Source of the DNA: Polyangium sp. y55x31
Lineage (GTDB): Bacteria; Myxococcota_A; Polyangia; Polyangiales; Polyangiaceae
Direction: 5' to 3'
DNA length: 64,000 bases
NCBI RefSeq assembly: GCF_029946505.1
Contig: NZ_JARZHG010000004.1
Coordinates: 62,001 to 126,000 of the forward strand
The notes below the pieces were generated by a model that was given only the letters and a program-made list of their open reading frames with translations, had not been told where the DNA came from and did no database searches. Shown here one piece after another: positions 9,301 to 16,469 of the stretch (within the stretch, counting starts at the first letter, position 1; every line of letters begins with the position of its first letter). The translations under genes and the position numbers were made by a program.

Positions 9301-10912
9301 TGAAGGAGGTCGCGGCGAAGTTCTCGAAGGCATAGTTCGCGGCGCTGCCCGTCAACGCCTGCCCGGTGCCGTTGCCCGGGAGCGTCAACCAATAAACCTT
9401 GACCTTGTTGAGCGCGCTATCGCCACGCGCCCAGAAAAGGGCCGCCGTCGTCCCATCGCTGGTGACCTCGAGAGGGGCCGGCGTGGAGGCGCTCGGCACG
9501 GCGATGGGTGCCGGGTCGAGCGGCGCGCCTGCCGGCGTGAGCCTCACGTAGTGGGGCGCCGACCACTGTTTGAAGAAGAGACGCACGTCCCCACCGTACA
9601 TCATGATCCTCGGTGAGGAATACTCCACGGAAGATGCATTGGCGACGGTCGTGGTGGACCCCACCGTGCCATTCGAGCTCACCAGCGTCACCTGGATCCC
9701 GTACACGCGATAGGCCACGATGAACGTCGAACCGGTCCACACGATGTCCGGCCCCTCACCGCTAGGAGTAGGGTCGACGGCAAATCCATTCGGATCCTGA
9801 ACCACGCCGCCGGCGCTCACGCGCGCGCCGAAGATGCCTGTGTCGTTCGGGCGGCGGTCGTTCCACACGACCATCCACTGGGTCCCATCCCATGCAAGAG
9901 CGGGCTCGGTCTGTTCTCCCGCCGCCGCCGAGATCACGATCCCATTCGGATCGAGGACCACGCCCGCGGACGAGACACGCGTCCCGAAGATGTCGCTGGA
10001 GCCTACACGCATGTCCGCCCAGACGACGAGGTAGTTCCCGTTTCCATAAACGACGTCGGGTTGTTCCATGGGCCCATACGCCTGTCCGCTCACGGGCACA
10101 TCGATGGCGATCTCGGGCCCGATCACCGGGTCGAGCACGGCCGGATACGCGCTCGCCTCGACCGCGGCGGCAGGGACGGTGATCACGATCGCGCCGTCCT
10201 CATGGGTCACGGACACGTCCGTCTTCGTCCCGCGGGCGTCGATCCACGTGGCCTTGCCATAACGCACGCCCGCGCCGGTCGCCTCGTCCTTGAAATGCAA
10301 CCCCCCCTCGGTCGCCCCCGCGTAGGCCAAGCCGGAGACATCGAGCCGCGCCACGAGGTCGCCCTTTCCCGCAGGCTTGTCCGCAAAGGAAAAACTCTGC
10401 TCCACGCCCTCTTCGGTATTCTCCAGGTGCTCGACCGCGGCGCCGCGCGTGATCTCGATCTGCCCTTCCTCGTCGATCCCCGCGCGCGGGGCGGGCCCGA
10501 GCAGCGACGCGCCCCCGCGTGCAATGTCGGCGAGCTTCACGACGAGCGGCGCGTCCGAAACCTCGCCGCCCTTCTCGCCGGAAAGCACGGGCGCGACGCG
10601 CAACTCGCTTGCATTCGCCGTCACCGCGTACGTGGTATGCCCCCCGGAGAAGCGCTCGCCTTCGGGCCGGAAGGCGAAGTGAGCGCGCCGCATGACGCCG
10701 GCCAGATCGATGTCGGGAGCTTTGGCGTGGTCGTCCTCGCCGACCGCTGGCGCGGCGGGCGCCGGATCGCTCGGTGGTTCCCCCTCTGAACGCTCACACC
10801 CTGGCACGGCGAGCGCGGCTCCGCCGAGCAAGAGCAAGGCCGTCGTGATGAACTGTCGGAATCCGGTGCGCACCCTCGGGTGGCCCGATGTCCACTTTTG
10901 CACTGGGTTCAT
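6314..10912 (-). CDS. Secreted Cys-rich repeat protein with MYXO-CTERM tail
   Basis: A 1,532-residue surface or secreted protein. I chose the ATG at 10912 over a GTG 21 bases earlier because an AGGG motif is better placed. The N-terminus is a signal peptide ending in a possible lipobox (LAVPGC). The middle consists of many 45-60-residue repeats of the type YNGTDYLVAW...DIYGTRVS..GTVLDP, a probable beta-propeller. Three Cys-rich units follow (each containing C..G.CVDG.CC..AC.G.C.AC...KKG), then a Gly/Asn-rich linker. The last 40 residues have the MYXO-CTERM layout: NCSCRTAG, a hydrophobic stretch (LGASFVLALVALGM) and RRRRPR. Such tails are known in myxobacteria to be processed for surface anchoring or release. 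The ligand is unknown. Confidence 0.88.
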   Translation of the reverse strand: MNPVQKWTSGHPRVRTGFRQFITTALLLLGGAALAVPGCERSEGEPPSDPAPAAPAVGEDDHAKAPDIDLAGVMRRAHFAFRPEGERFSGGHTTYAVTANASELRVAPVLSGEKGGEVSDAPLVVKLADIARGGASLLGPAPRAGIDEEGQIEITRGAAVEHLENTEEGVEQSFSFADKPAGKGDLVARLDVSGLAYAGATEGGLHFKDEATGAGVRYGKATWIDARGTKTDVSVTHEDGAIVITVPAAAVEASAYPAVLDPVIGPEIAIDVPVSGQAYGPMEQPDVVYGNGNYLVVWADMRVGSSDIFGTRVSSAGVVLDPNGIVISAAAGEQTEPALAWDGTQWMVVWNDRRPNDTGIFGARVSAGGVVQDPNGFAVDPTPSGEGPDIVWTGSTFIVAYRVYGIQVTLVSSNGTVGSTTTVANASSVEYSSPRIMMYGGDVRLFFKQWSAPHYVRLTPAGAPLDPAPIAVPSASTPAPLEVTSDGTTAALFWARGDSALNKVKVYWLTLPGNGTGQALTGSAANYAFENFAATSFNGHHYVFWAEVQGTTFTIGVTKIDAMGVVKASAYVYTGPLDYNNENALAASNDGTNLLLTMSRGNEIVALRLDSSLALIGASPTVLSLGKNREGDPAVAYNGSSWLVTWTDYRTGPQSDIYGARIDTSGTVLDPNGIAITTHAQAQSAPSVASNGTDWLVAWTDARNASLAWDIYGTRVSASGTVLDPAGLAIGKHDYQQAEPAIAPAGADYMVVWRDSNDGIRGTRVSQAGTVLDPLGFDIDPEYSVPSIAYNGTDYLVAWSPGTWVAGGVRRVSPAGVVLSTVMAYYFSIPDIASNGTDWLVLDSGGDVRGLRVAADGTLLGSFFTISSKTNVQDKARVAWDGSQYVAVWEDERNGEDQDDIYAARISPDGVVVDPAGLLITGGVSPERTPAIAAGPKGKVLVAYSAADTSPGVWAFRARARIVDTLDPNGTACLKGSQCLSGFCVDGFCCDTACDGSCQACSTAKKGAGPDGTCGPIAVDVDPDNECAVQAPSTCGTTGVCSGSGACALHPAGTTCDPACSGDAVQARACDGLGGCVSSGAPQSCAPYTCAGGACKNACTTNFDCSAGSACIGGTCKLLVPDGEACTVASECQSGSCVDGVCCNTACAGLCVACTAVKKGSGADGVCGAVAVGVDPDDECPAQTQESCGSTGFCNGGGACQLWPQGVACGPTSCQGNAMKGLVCDGQGTCTNELAGKDCAPYVCVNGACKTSCASSADCLPGNVCNAGVCAVVGGLGQACATALDCQSGFCVDGVCCDSACTGKCQACAAAKKGQGQDGSCGPVALNQDPDNECAVQVPSTCKQNGACDGNGACALWPAGTACAPASCDGVMQTSASLCDGQGTCVPGSAEACTEGYTCVGGACATGCTDDASCATGYYCDTTFGACAPKPDAGSGSGGNGGSGTGGGGNGGTGGGGNGGGGGNGGGGGNGGADTGTGSTTSTGSGPSAPPSASVNCSCRTAGESTSSRLGASFVLALVALGMRRRRPRAAA

Positions 10913-11173
10913 GGCAACCCTGACACGTGGCACGGGGGTGCATCCGCTGCAAGAACAATTACACGTTTCGCAAACAAACCAGGGAAACCGGGGACGCCAG
11001 CGGCGGGGGAGACGAGGAGCTCCGCGGAGCTATCTGGCCTGATGGAGGCCGAGGAGCTGCCACTCCCAGGCGGTCACGACGCCGGTCGCGCCGCCATGTT
11101 GTCCCAGAAGATCAACCATGCCCGCCACCGTCTTCTCGCGGGCCCAGTCGCGCTGCCACTCTCCGCCCACGGC
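10913..11173 (-). other. Intergenic region with a possible gene remnant
   Basis: No intact gene is seen. On the minus strand, in the same frame as the STAS remnant and directly after its stop, 47 sense codons (11033-11173) read AVGGEWQRDWAREKTVAGMV... to LLGLHQAR before a TAG at 11030-11032. The residue composition looks like real coding sequence, but there is no start codon or ribosome-binding site of its own. It may be the 3' end of a second decayed gene, or the tail of a once longer STAS protein interrupted by a stop. I do not recognise it. Confidence 0.35.
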
Positions 11174-11352
11174 CTACACGCGCTTCCGCATCGCAAACGC
11201 AATCCCACTCTGCAACGTGCTGCGCGTGACGATGTTACCGAGATCCACATCGAGACCGATGAGCGCCTGGGCCACCTCGGGGCGAATCCCCGTGAGCACC
11301 ACCTCCGCGCCAATGCCGATCGGCTGGCCCGTCTGCTGGTTCCCCCCGTGGC
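11174..11352 (-). pseudogene. Truncated RsbR-type STAS domain (3' remnant)
   Basis: The minus strand encodes the end of a STAS domain of the RsbR/stressosome type. The recognisable part runs GAEVVLTGIRPEVAQALIGL, then DVDLGNIVTRSTLQSGIAFA, then MRKRV and TAG at 11174-11176. Full RsbR-like proteins have a further roughly 200 residues upstream; here the frame runs without a plausible start straight into the 3' end of the secreted-protein gene at 11367. I therefore read it as a 5'-truncated remnant, probably left by a rearrangement or by insertion of the neighbouring gene. Function is unlikely. Confidence 0.75.
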
Positions 11353-11366
11353 CATGGCGTCGGCGT

Positions 11367-11882
11367 TCAACGCGCCGATACTTTGGCGCCGAGCCCGGCC
11401 ATCTGCTTATCCATTTGCGTTTCCAGCTCGGTTGCGAAATCCGCGCAGAAGGACGCTCGGAGCCAATGCGGCCTTCGACCCATCACGACCGTGGACGCGC
11501 TGCTCGCGGCCACGGCGGTCACCTGCGCCGCCTTCTGCGGGGTAATCACTCCATGAACCGCGTGGCGGATCGGCATCCAGACGAACACCTGGCAAGACCA
11601 GGCATTCGAGAAAAAGATGCTCCGCCCATCCATGAACTTCAGCGTGGCGCCCGCGGCTTGCCATCCTCCTCCCGCTTGGTCCGTCCCGCCATCGGCGACG
11701 ACCGTGATGAATGGGAAGGAGGACTCCGAGATCCCGCCAATCCACACGAACGCACTTTCAGCCTCCGCGACCTCTCCCGTATCCTCCGCGACGTCCTCGG
11801 GTGCCGCCTGCGCAATCGCGGGAACGGCCGCAAAAAACGCGGCGACCATCCACGCAAACCAGGACTTGCCAGCTCGAACCAT
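11367..11882 (-). CDS. Secreted protein of unknown function, paralogue B
   Basis: A 171-residue protein. The ATG at 11882 follows a clear GAGGAGGAGAC ribosome-binding site; the frame stays open 33 bases further but without a better start. Residues 1-26 form a Sec signal peptide (WMVAAFFAAVPAIAQAA). An acidic stretch (EDVAEDTGEVAEAE) follows, then a conserved core: ITVVAD, NAWSCQVFVWMPIRHAVHGV, ITPQKAAQVTA and LRASFCADFATELE. It is about 55-60 percent identical by eye to the protein at 15726-16238. The match extends about 80 bases upstream of the start, so the two arose by duplication. Unlike its paralogue it has no coupled downstream gene; the truncated STAS fragment lies there instead. Two conserved Cys residues could form a disulfide. 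The family is not recognised. Confidence 0.8.
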   Translation of the reverse strand: MVRAGKSWFAWMVAAFFAAVPAIAQAAPEDVAEDTGEVAEAESAFVWIGGISESSFPFITVVADGGTDQAGGGWQAAGATLKFMDGRSIFFSNAWSCQVFVWMPIRHAVHGVITPQKAAQVTAVAASSASTVVMGRRPHWLRASFCADFATELETQMDKQMAGLGAKVSAR

Positions 11883-11962
11883 GTCTCCTCCTCCCCGGCA
11901 GCGCCTGCCGAGCACGCAGGGCTACATGGGTCCGCCCGGCATCGCGTCGATGATCGGATCGC
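11883..11962 (-). repeat. Duplicated upstream block, copy B
   Basis: Counterpart of 16239-16320. CACGCAGGGCTACATGGGTC is conserved exactly and the surrounding bases mostly. It fills the 95-base gap between the HPF1-like stop and the start of paralogue B. Confidence 0.7.
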
Positions 11963-11977
11963 GCTCCGTGGGAAGGT

Positions 11978-14953
11978 TCAGCCGTCCTCGAATGCGCTCT
12001 GGTTGAACAGGGACCGATGGGCGTGGTGGGCCTCCACCCGACGCGCCAGGGCGTGCCGCCCGAGGGCCTCATACCCTGCGACCATCAGCTCCAGGGCCTC
12101 GGCTTGCCAAAGCGGGGGCCGCTCGTCCTGGGGCGGCCATGGATAGGAAGCGTGCAATTCCCGCCCGAGGGCCAGCGCATATCGAGGATCTCCGTCCGCG
12201 AGCTCTCGCTTGGCGCGCGCAATCCAGCCCGGCAGCTTTGCCTGGACCTCGTCCGCCGCATCCTGGTACTTCGTCAGCGCGCCTTCGAGCTCCATTCCTT
12301 GGGAATCTCCCTTGTCGGTCCAGATGCCGAAGAGACCCACCTCATGGTCCACCGCGCTCCGCTCCTCGTAGGACCAGCGCATGGCGGCGCGGTCCTCCCG
12401 TCGAATTCGCGCTTCGTGCTCCGCGAACCCATCCAGCACCTCGAGCAGCCGCCGCGCCAGGAGCATCTCTTCCTTTCGGCAGTGGAATGCACCCACCTCG
12501 TCTTCGAGGACGCCGTTCACCCAGGCGCGAATCTGGTCCAGCAGTGTCTCCCCGCGCCAAACCTGGAAAGCATTCTCGACGAGCATCAGGCCGCTCGGCG
12601 TACAGGACGGATCGTCGTAGATCAGGGCGAGCCGATGGTCGGAGCCGGCTGCCGCGACGAGCAGGCACTCGGGGGCATCGCACGGCTGGACCCGGTGCAG
12701 TCGCTCGTCGAAGCCCTCCTTGACCTTTCGATCGAGCCCGCCGTCTTCGAATAGCTCCATCACGCCCGCGGGTTCGACGCTGAACAGCTCCCGGAAACCA
12801 CGCGCCTCGGATTCCTGCAGGCTCGAGAAATAGGCCCACGCGAGCGCGACATGTTTGGGCAAGCGGAACCCGTACGTCTTCTCCACCCGCGCCGCGACCG
12901 CCGGGAAGCGCAAAAGGGCGGTCTCCAGCGCGGCGGCCCAGCGACGCTCGTCCTGCTCCGCGTCCGAAGGGTGCTCGGCCTCCAGATAGGCCCTGTATTG
13001 CTCCTCCTTGTTTCTGCCGCCGTTCTCGAGACCGTCCCGGATGGCCCACGCGAAGTCCTCCTCGGAGGTATTCGCTTCATCGGCCCACGCGTGGGTGCTC
13101 CACAGGTCATTGATATCCATCCCTTCGAGGAAATCCTGGTCCGCTCCGTTCGCTCGAAGGCGTTCGATGCACGGCTTCCAGCGCCTCGCGACGTCCGGGA
13201 ACCCCTTCTGCCAGCCGGCGAGGAACGCGCGAAAGCGCTGCACGGAGACGTCGCTCACGTCGTACGGCACGGCCGAGGTAATCTTCGTGGCCGATCCGTC
13301 CTCGGGGTCTTTGCGGGTGAAGGCCAGGTTCATCGTGAGGATTCCATCCTCGAGCTGGATACAGTCGCTCGGATCCGCGACCTGTCCGTCCGCGGTCTCG
13401 AAGCCCAGCTCGTATTCGCCGCGCCGGATCAGGAAGGGAAAGTAATTTCCCGAAATCGCCGCGGCAAACTCGAACCCCAGCGGCTCGGTGGCGGGATCTG
13501 CGTCCTTGTAGGCGTCCTTCATGAAGATCCCACGATTCGCGTGGTGAACCTCCACTTTGCGCGCGAGCGCGCCTCGCCCGAGGGCCTCGTACGCGGCCAC
13601 CATCAACGAAAGCGCCTCGGCCTGCCAGAGGGTGGAGACGTTCTGCCGATCCGGGACGCCGCAGGCGCAATGGAGCTCCCGGCCGAGCGCCAATGCATAT
13701 CGCGGATCTCCTTCCGCGAGGAGCTGCCTGGCGCGCGCGACCGCCTGCGCGACGGCCTCCTGGGATTCGGCGGCATGGATGTCCGACGGAATCTCGAAGC
13801 CCGCGCCGTCCCCTTGGTCGGTACAAATGCCGACCCCCGAGCGAAGCTCCGCCATCTGCGCGCGCTCGCTGTAAGGCCAGCGCATCCGGGCGCGATCTTC
13901 TTCGCGGACCTGCTCCATGTATTCTTCGAACTCCTCGATCGCCTCCAGGAACAAGCGGACGCTGAAGAACATGTCTTCGTCGATCTCCCCGTCATCATTC
14001 CTCAGAAGCGCGGGGTACGTGACGAGCTGCCTTGCCCAGTCCCGGAAGAAGTCGAAAAAGGTCTCTCCAATCCAGCGGGACTTGTCTTCCATGTCGTAGA
14101 CGACCGCGCCGCTGGGAAGGTAGGCCGGATCGTCATAGAAGAGCGCAAACGCGCTGAAGTCCCCGCAAAACATGGTCAGGGCCTCCGGCGGGAAGGCCGG
14201 AGCGACGAAATGCATCCGCGGATCGAAGCCCTCCTCGAGCGGCCGCCGGAAAGAGGCCTCCGAATAGAAGTTGAGCACCCCCGAGGACAGCGTATAAGGG
14301 CTACAGCCGAGGAGCCGGCGAGGCGCCTTCCACTCGCGCGCGGAGAGGCTCGAGAAAAAAGCCCAGGTCAGCGCCGCATGCTTGGGCAGGAGAAGTCCGT
14401 AGGTCTGCTCGACCCGGGCCGCCACCTCCGCGTGGCGAGCCATGCATTGTTCGACGGCTTCGGCGCGCCGGCGCCGGGCGTCTTCTTTGCCCTTGGGCCG
14501 CGCCCGGAGCAGGAAGGCCTGGTAGCCCTCCTCGGTCTTCTCGAGGAACGTCCGGTCGTCCTCGTCCTCGGGACAAGGCGTCAGGAACGCCCGCTCGAAA
14601 TCGTCCGCGGTCACGTTCGCCGGATCGTCGAGCACCTCCGGACGCGCCACGCCGGGGTCGTGCTCGAGGGAGGGGAACGCCCGCCGGAAGCCCTCCAGAT
14701 AGGCCGCCCAGCGCTCCTCGGAGAGCTTCGTCAGGTCGTACGTCCTCGCAAACTCGCAGACCCCGGAGATGCTGCCATCGGGCATTCTCGTCAAGAGCCC
14801 GTAGGTCAGGGTGAGGGTATCGCCTTCGATCTCGATGTCGTCCGATGGCGAAGTGTTTTGAAGAATGACGTCCCTGAACCCGAAGGTGTCCCCGTCGTGC
14901 TCGAACGGGAAGAACCGCAAGGTAATCTCTTCGATCTGGCGGGCAGTGAGCAT
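11978..14953 (-). CDS. Two-domain HPF1/DUF2228-like protein (ADP-ribosylation-related)
   Basis: A 991-residue cytoplasmic protein built from two homologous halves (about 1-490 and 491-991). Each half has an N-terminal beta-rich segment (FRFFPFEHDG-like), a domain opening RVEQTYGLLLPKHAAL / RVEKTYGFRLPKHVAL, then GFDPRMHFV / GFDERLHRV and LFYDDPAYLPSG / LIYDDPSCTPSG, and a C-terminal helical tail repeated almost word for word (EGDPRYALALGRELH / DGDPRYALALGRELH, WQAEAL, EALGR, ALAR). The YG..LP plus Y-D-D-P signatures resemble HPF1 (DUF2228), the eukaryotic PARP cofactor, and its bacterial relatives labelled ADP-ribosylation family proteins. That assignment is from memory. No catalytic ADP-ribosyltransferase motif is evident. 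It sits between the two secreted paralogues on the same strand. Confidence 0.72.
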   Translation of the reverse strand: MLTARQIEEITLRFFPFEHDGDTFGFRDVILQNTSPSDDIEIEGDTLTLTYGLLTRMPDGSISGVCEFARTYDLTKLSEERWAAYLEGFRRAFPSLEHDPGVARPEVLDDPANVTADDFERAFLTPCPEDEDDRTFLEKTEEGYQAFLLRARPKGKEDARRRRAEAVEQCMARHAEVAARVEQTYGLLLPKHAALTWAFFSSLSAREWKAPRRLLGCSPYTLSSGVLNFYSEASFRRPLEEGFDPRMHFVAPAFPPEALTMFCGDFSAFALFYDDPAYLPSGAVVYDMEDKSRWIGETFFDFFRDWARQLVTYPALLRNDDGEIDEDMFFSVRLFLEAIEEFEEYMEQVREEDRARMRWPYSERAQMAELRSGVGICTDQGDGAGFEIPSDIHAAESQEAVAQAVARARQLLAEGDPRYALALGRELHCACGVPDRQNVSTLWQAEALSLMVAAYEALGRGALARKVEVHHANRGIFMKDAYKDADPATEPLGFEFAAAISGNYFPFLIRRGEYELGFETADGQVADPSDCIQLEDGILTMNLAFTRKDPEDGSATKITSAVPYDVSDVSVQRFRAFLAGWQKGFPDVARRWKPCIERLRANGADQDFLEGMDINDLWSTHAWADEANTSEEDFAWAIRDGLENGGRNKEEQYRAYLEAEHPSDAEQDERRWAAALETALLRFPAVAARVEKTYGFRLPKHVALAWAYFSSLQESEARGFRELFSVEPAGVMELFEDGGLDRKVKEGFDERLHRVQPCDAPECLLVAAAGSDHRLALIYDDPSCTPSGLMLVENAFQVWRGETLLDQIRAWVNGVLEDEVGAFHCRKEEMLLARRLLEVLDGFAEHEARIRREDRAAMRWSYEERSAVDHEVGLFGIWTDKGDSQGMELEGALTKYQDAADEVQAKLPGWIARAKRELADGDPRYALALGRELHASYPWPPQDERPPLWQAEALELMVAGYEALGRHALARRVEAHHAHRSLFNQSAFEDG

Positions 14954-15105
14954 GGTCCTCGATGGTGGGGCGGGGCGAAGAGGCCGAGGTCGGACCGCGG
15001 GTTACGACGACGCTTTGAACTGCAACGGGCGTAGGTAAGACAAACTGCCCCTGGACGTCAAGAACAGCCTCGCGCGACGGCTACAGCCTGGGCTGATCAG
15101 CTGGT
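14954..15105 (-). promoter_or_regulatory. Intergenic leader upstream of the HPF1-like gene
   Basis: These 152 bases separate the stop of the small gene at 15106 from the ATG at 14953. They should carry either a read-through leader or a separate minus-strand promoter for the HPF1-like gene. I could not find a convincing -35/-10 pair. Short GC-rich inverted repeats occur near 15085-15112 (CAGCCTGGGCTG, CAGCTGGTTCAGCC) and might act as a weak terminator. Confidence 0.3.
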
Positions 15106-15729
15106 TCAGCCGTGCTGTTTGCGCGGAATCCAATGATCGTTGATCAAGCAATCGTAGATCGTCGCCGCACCCGGCACGCGATTCTCGTGCTGCAAATCCG
15201 GGACGATCCGGTACCCGATATCGGGCGGCATGAGCTCGTATTCCGGGAACGTGGCTACGATCTCCTGCACGAGCTTCTCCGCGTACGGTTGTTCCTCTGG
15301 CGTGAGGTCGAAGCGCTCCTCCCATGGCGTCGAGAGCCGGCAACCAACCGAATCGACCTCGTCGCGCCAATGGAATCCGCCGCTGTGGAGCACGTAGCAG
15401 GGCGCGAGAAAGCTCACGTGAAAGGTAATTGCGTGGCCTCCGACCTCCTTTGCGATCGTCGGAAGCCATAGATCGGCCGCATAACAGGCCCCCTCGGGAA
15501 CTTCGGCCAGATACATGACCTTGTTCGCGACGCCGCACTCCGGCAATCGCTGGCTGAGTCGGTCGAGGAAGCTCCGCCATGACAGATAGTTGGCAACCGC
15601 TTGCTGGCGCCGTTCCGTCAACCGTCGGATCTCCGCGGTCTCTTTGTACTCCGGTTGGTAGGGGTAGATGCCCAGAGGCGGATAAAACTGGCGAGCGAGC
15701 TCGCTCAACTCCTCCGGCGAGTGCTTCAT
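15106..15729 (-). CDS. Hypothetical cytoplasmic protein coupled to a secreted protein
   Basis: A 207-residue protein without signal peptide or membrane segment, starting MKHSPEELSELARQFYP. Conserved-looking stretches are GACYAADLWLP, FHVSFLAPCYVLHSGG and EEQPYAEKLVQEI. Its ATG overlaps the TGA of the upstream secreted-protein gene (ATGA at 15726-15729), a typical mark of translational coupling. From memory, similar small proteins occur beside polymorphic-toxin-like genes in myxobacteria and may act as immunity proteins, but I cannot name the family. The coupled secreted partner carries no recognisable toxin motif, so a toxin-immunity reading stays tentative. Confidence 0.75.
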   Translation of the reverse strand: MKHSPEELSELARQFYPPLGIYPYQPEYKETAEIRRLTERRQQAVANYLSWRSFLDRLSQRLPECGVANKVMYLAEVPEGACYAADLWLPTIAKEVGGHAITFHVSFLAPCYVLHSGGFHWRDEVDSVGCRLSTPWEERFDLTPEEQPYAEKLVQEIVATFPEYELMPPDIGYRIVPDLQHENRVPGAATIYDCLINDHWIPRKQHG

Positions 15730-16238
15730 TGTGCGTTTACTCTAGCCCCGACCCTCGTCATCCGCATGTTCAGCTGAGCCTCCAGTTCGGTTGCAAAGGC
15801 TGGGCAGTACGTCGCTCGCAGCCAGCTCGACTGGCTACGCATCACGATGCTGGACGCGGCGGTTGCTGCTTCTGCGGTGACCATGGCAGCCCTCTGCGGG
15901 GTGATCACCCCATGAATCGAGTGCCGGATCGGCATCCCGACGACCACCTGGCAAGACCAGGCATTCATGGAGAATATCCGCCGGTTGTCCACGAAATTCA
16001 GCACGGCGAGGGCTGACTGCCACCCGCCAGCCGCACCCGTCCCATCATCGGCGACGACCGTGACGAATTGAAAATAGGCCGGAGAAAATGCGCCAGCCTC
16101 CACGAACGCACGTTCAGCCTCCTCGACCTCTTCCGTCTCCTCGTCGGTGTCCTCCGGCGCAGCCTGCGCAATCGCAGGCACCGCCGCGCAGAACGCGGCG
16201 ACCGTCCACGCGCACCAGCGCTTGCCATATCGAACCAT
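15726..16238 (-). CDS. Secreted protein of unknown function, paralogue A
   Basis: A 170-residue paralogue of the protein at 11367-11882. The ATG at 16238 follows GGAGGGGGAGCC. A signal peptide (WTVAAFCAAVPAIAQAA), an acidic segment (EETEEVEEAERAF) and a core with VTVVADDGTG, NAWSCQVVVGMPIRHSIHGV, ITPQRAAMVTA and LRATYCPAFATELE match its paralogue. It is the first gene of a two-gene operon: its TGA overlaps the ATG of the 207-residue gene. The upstream 80 bases (CACGCAGGGCTACATGGGTC) are shared with the other copy, so regulatory DNA was duplicated too. The mature protein should be periplasmic or secreted. The family is not recognised. Confidence 0.8.
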   Translation of the reverse strand: MVRYGKRWCAWTVAAFCAAVPAIAQAAPEDTDEETEEVEEAERAFVEAGAFSPAYFQFVTVVADDGTGAAGGWQSALAVLNFVDNRRIFSMNAWSCQVVVGMPIRHSIHGVITPQRAAMVTAEAATAASSIVMRSQSSWLRATYCPAFATELEAQLNMRMTRVGARVNAQ

Positions 16239-16320
16239 GGCTCCCCCTCCCCAGCAGCGTCCGCTGGGCACGCAGGGCTACATGGGTCCGCTCGGCGTCC
16301 CGTCGATGACCGGACCGGCG
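16239..16320 (-). repeat. Duplicated upstream block, copy A
   Basis: The 80 bases upstream of paralogue A, including CACGCAGGGCTACATGGGTC, match 11883-11962 upstream of paralogue B with scattered differences. The match continues into both coding regions. It marks the duplication unit as gene plus leader and probably contains the common promoter. Confidence 0.7.
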
Positions 16321-16469
16321 GCGGCCTCCTTGTCCCTCCGTCTACGTTCGTAGTTTCTTGTGGAAGGTCCGGAATGCCAGCGGAGGGTCTTGACGTCGGC
16401 ATCGAGCCGAGGCGGATCCGGGTTCGGGGCCGGGCGACCTTCGGCGGAGGGCCGCTGGTTCCTACGCCT

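Noticed and set aside
10926-10941. TGGCACGGGGGTGCAT as a sigma-54 promoter
   Set aside because: The distance between GG and GC is one base short, and no plus-strand gene lies downstream.
12851-15034. 727-codon plus-strand frame opposite the HPF1-like gene
   Set aside because: The composition is that of an antisense shadow; the minus frame shows two clearly homologous halves, which cannot be accidental.
15106-15729. Assignment of the coupled 207-residue protein to immunity family Imm52
   Set aside because: Known Imm52 proteins, as I remember them, start with a Tyr/Trp-rich segment and differ in pattern; the resemblance was only in genomic context.
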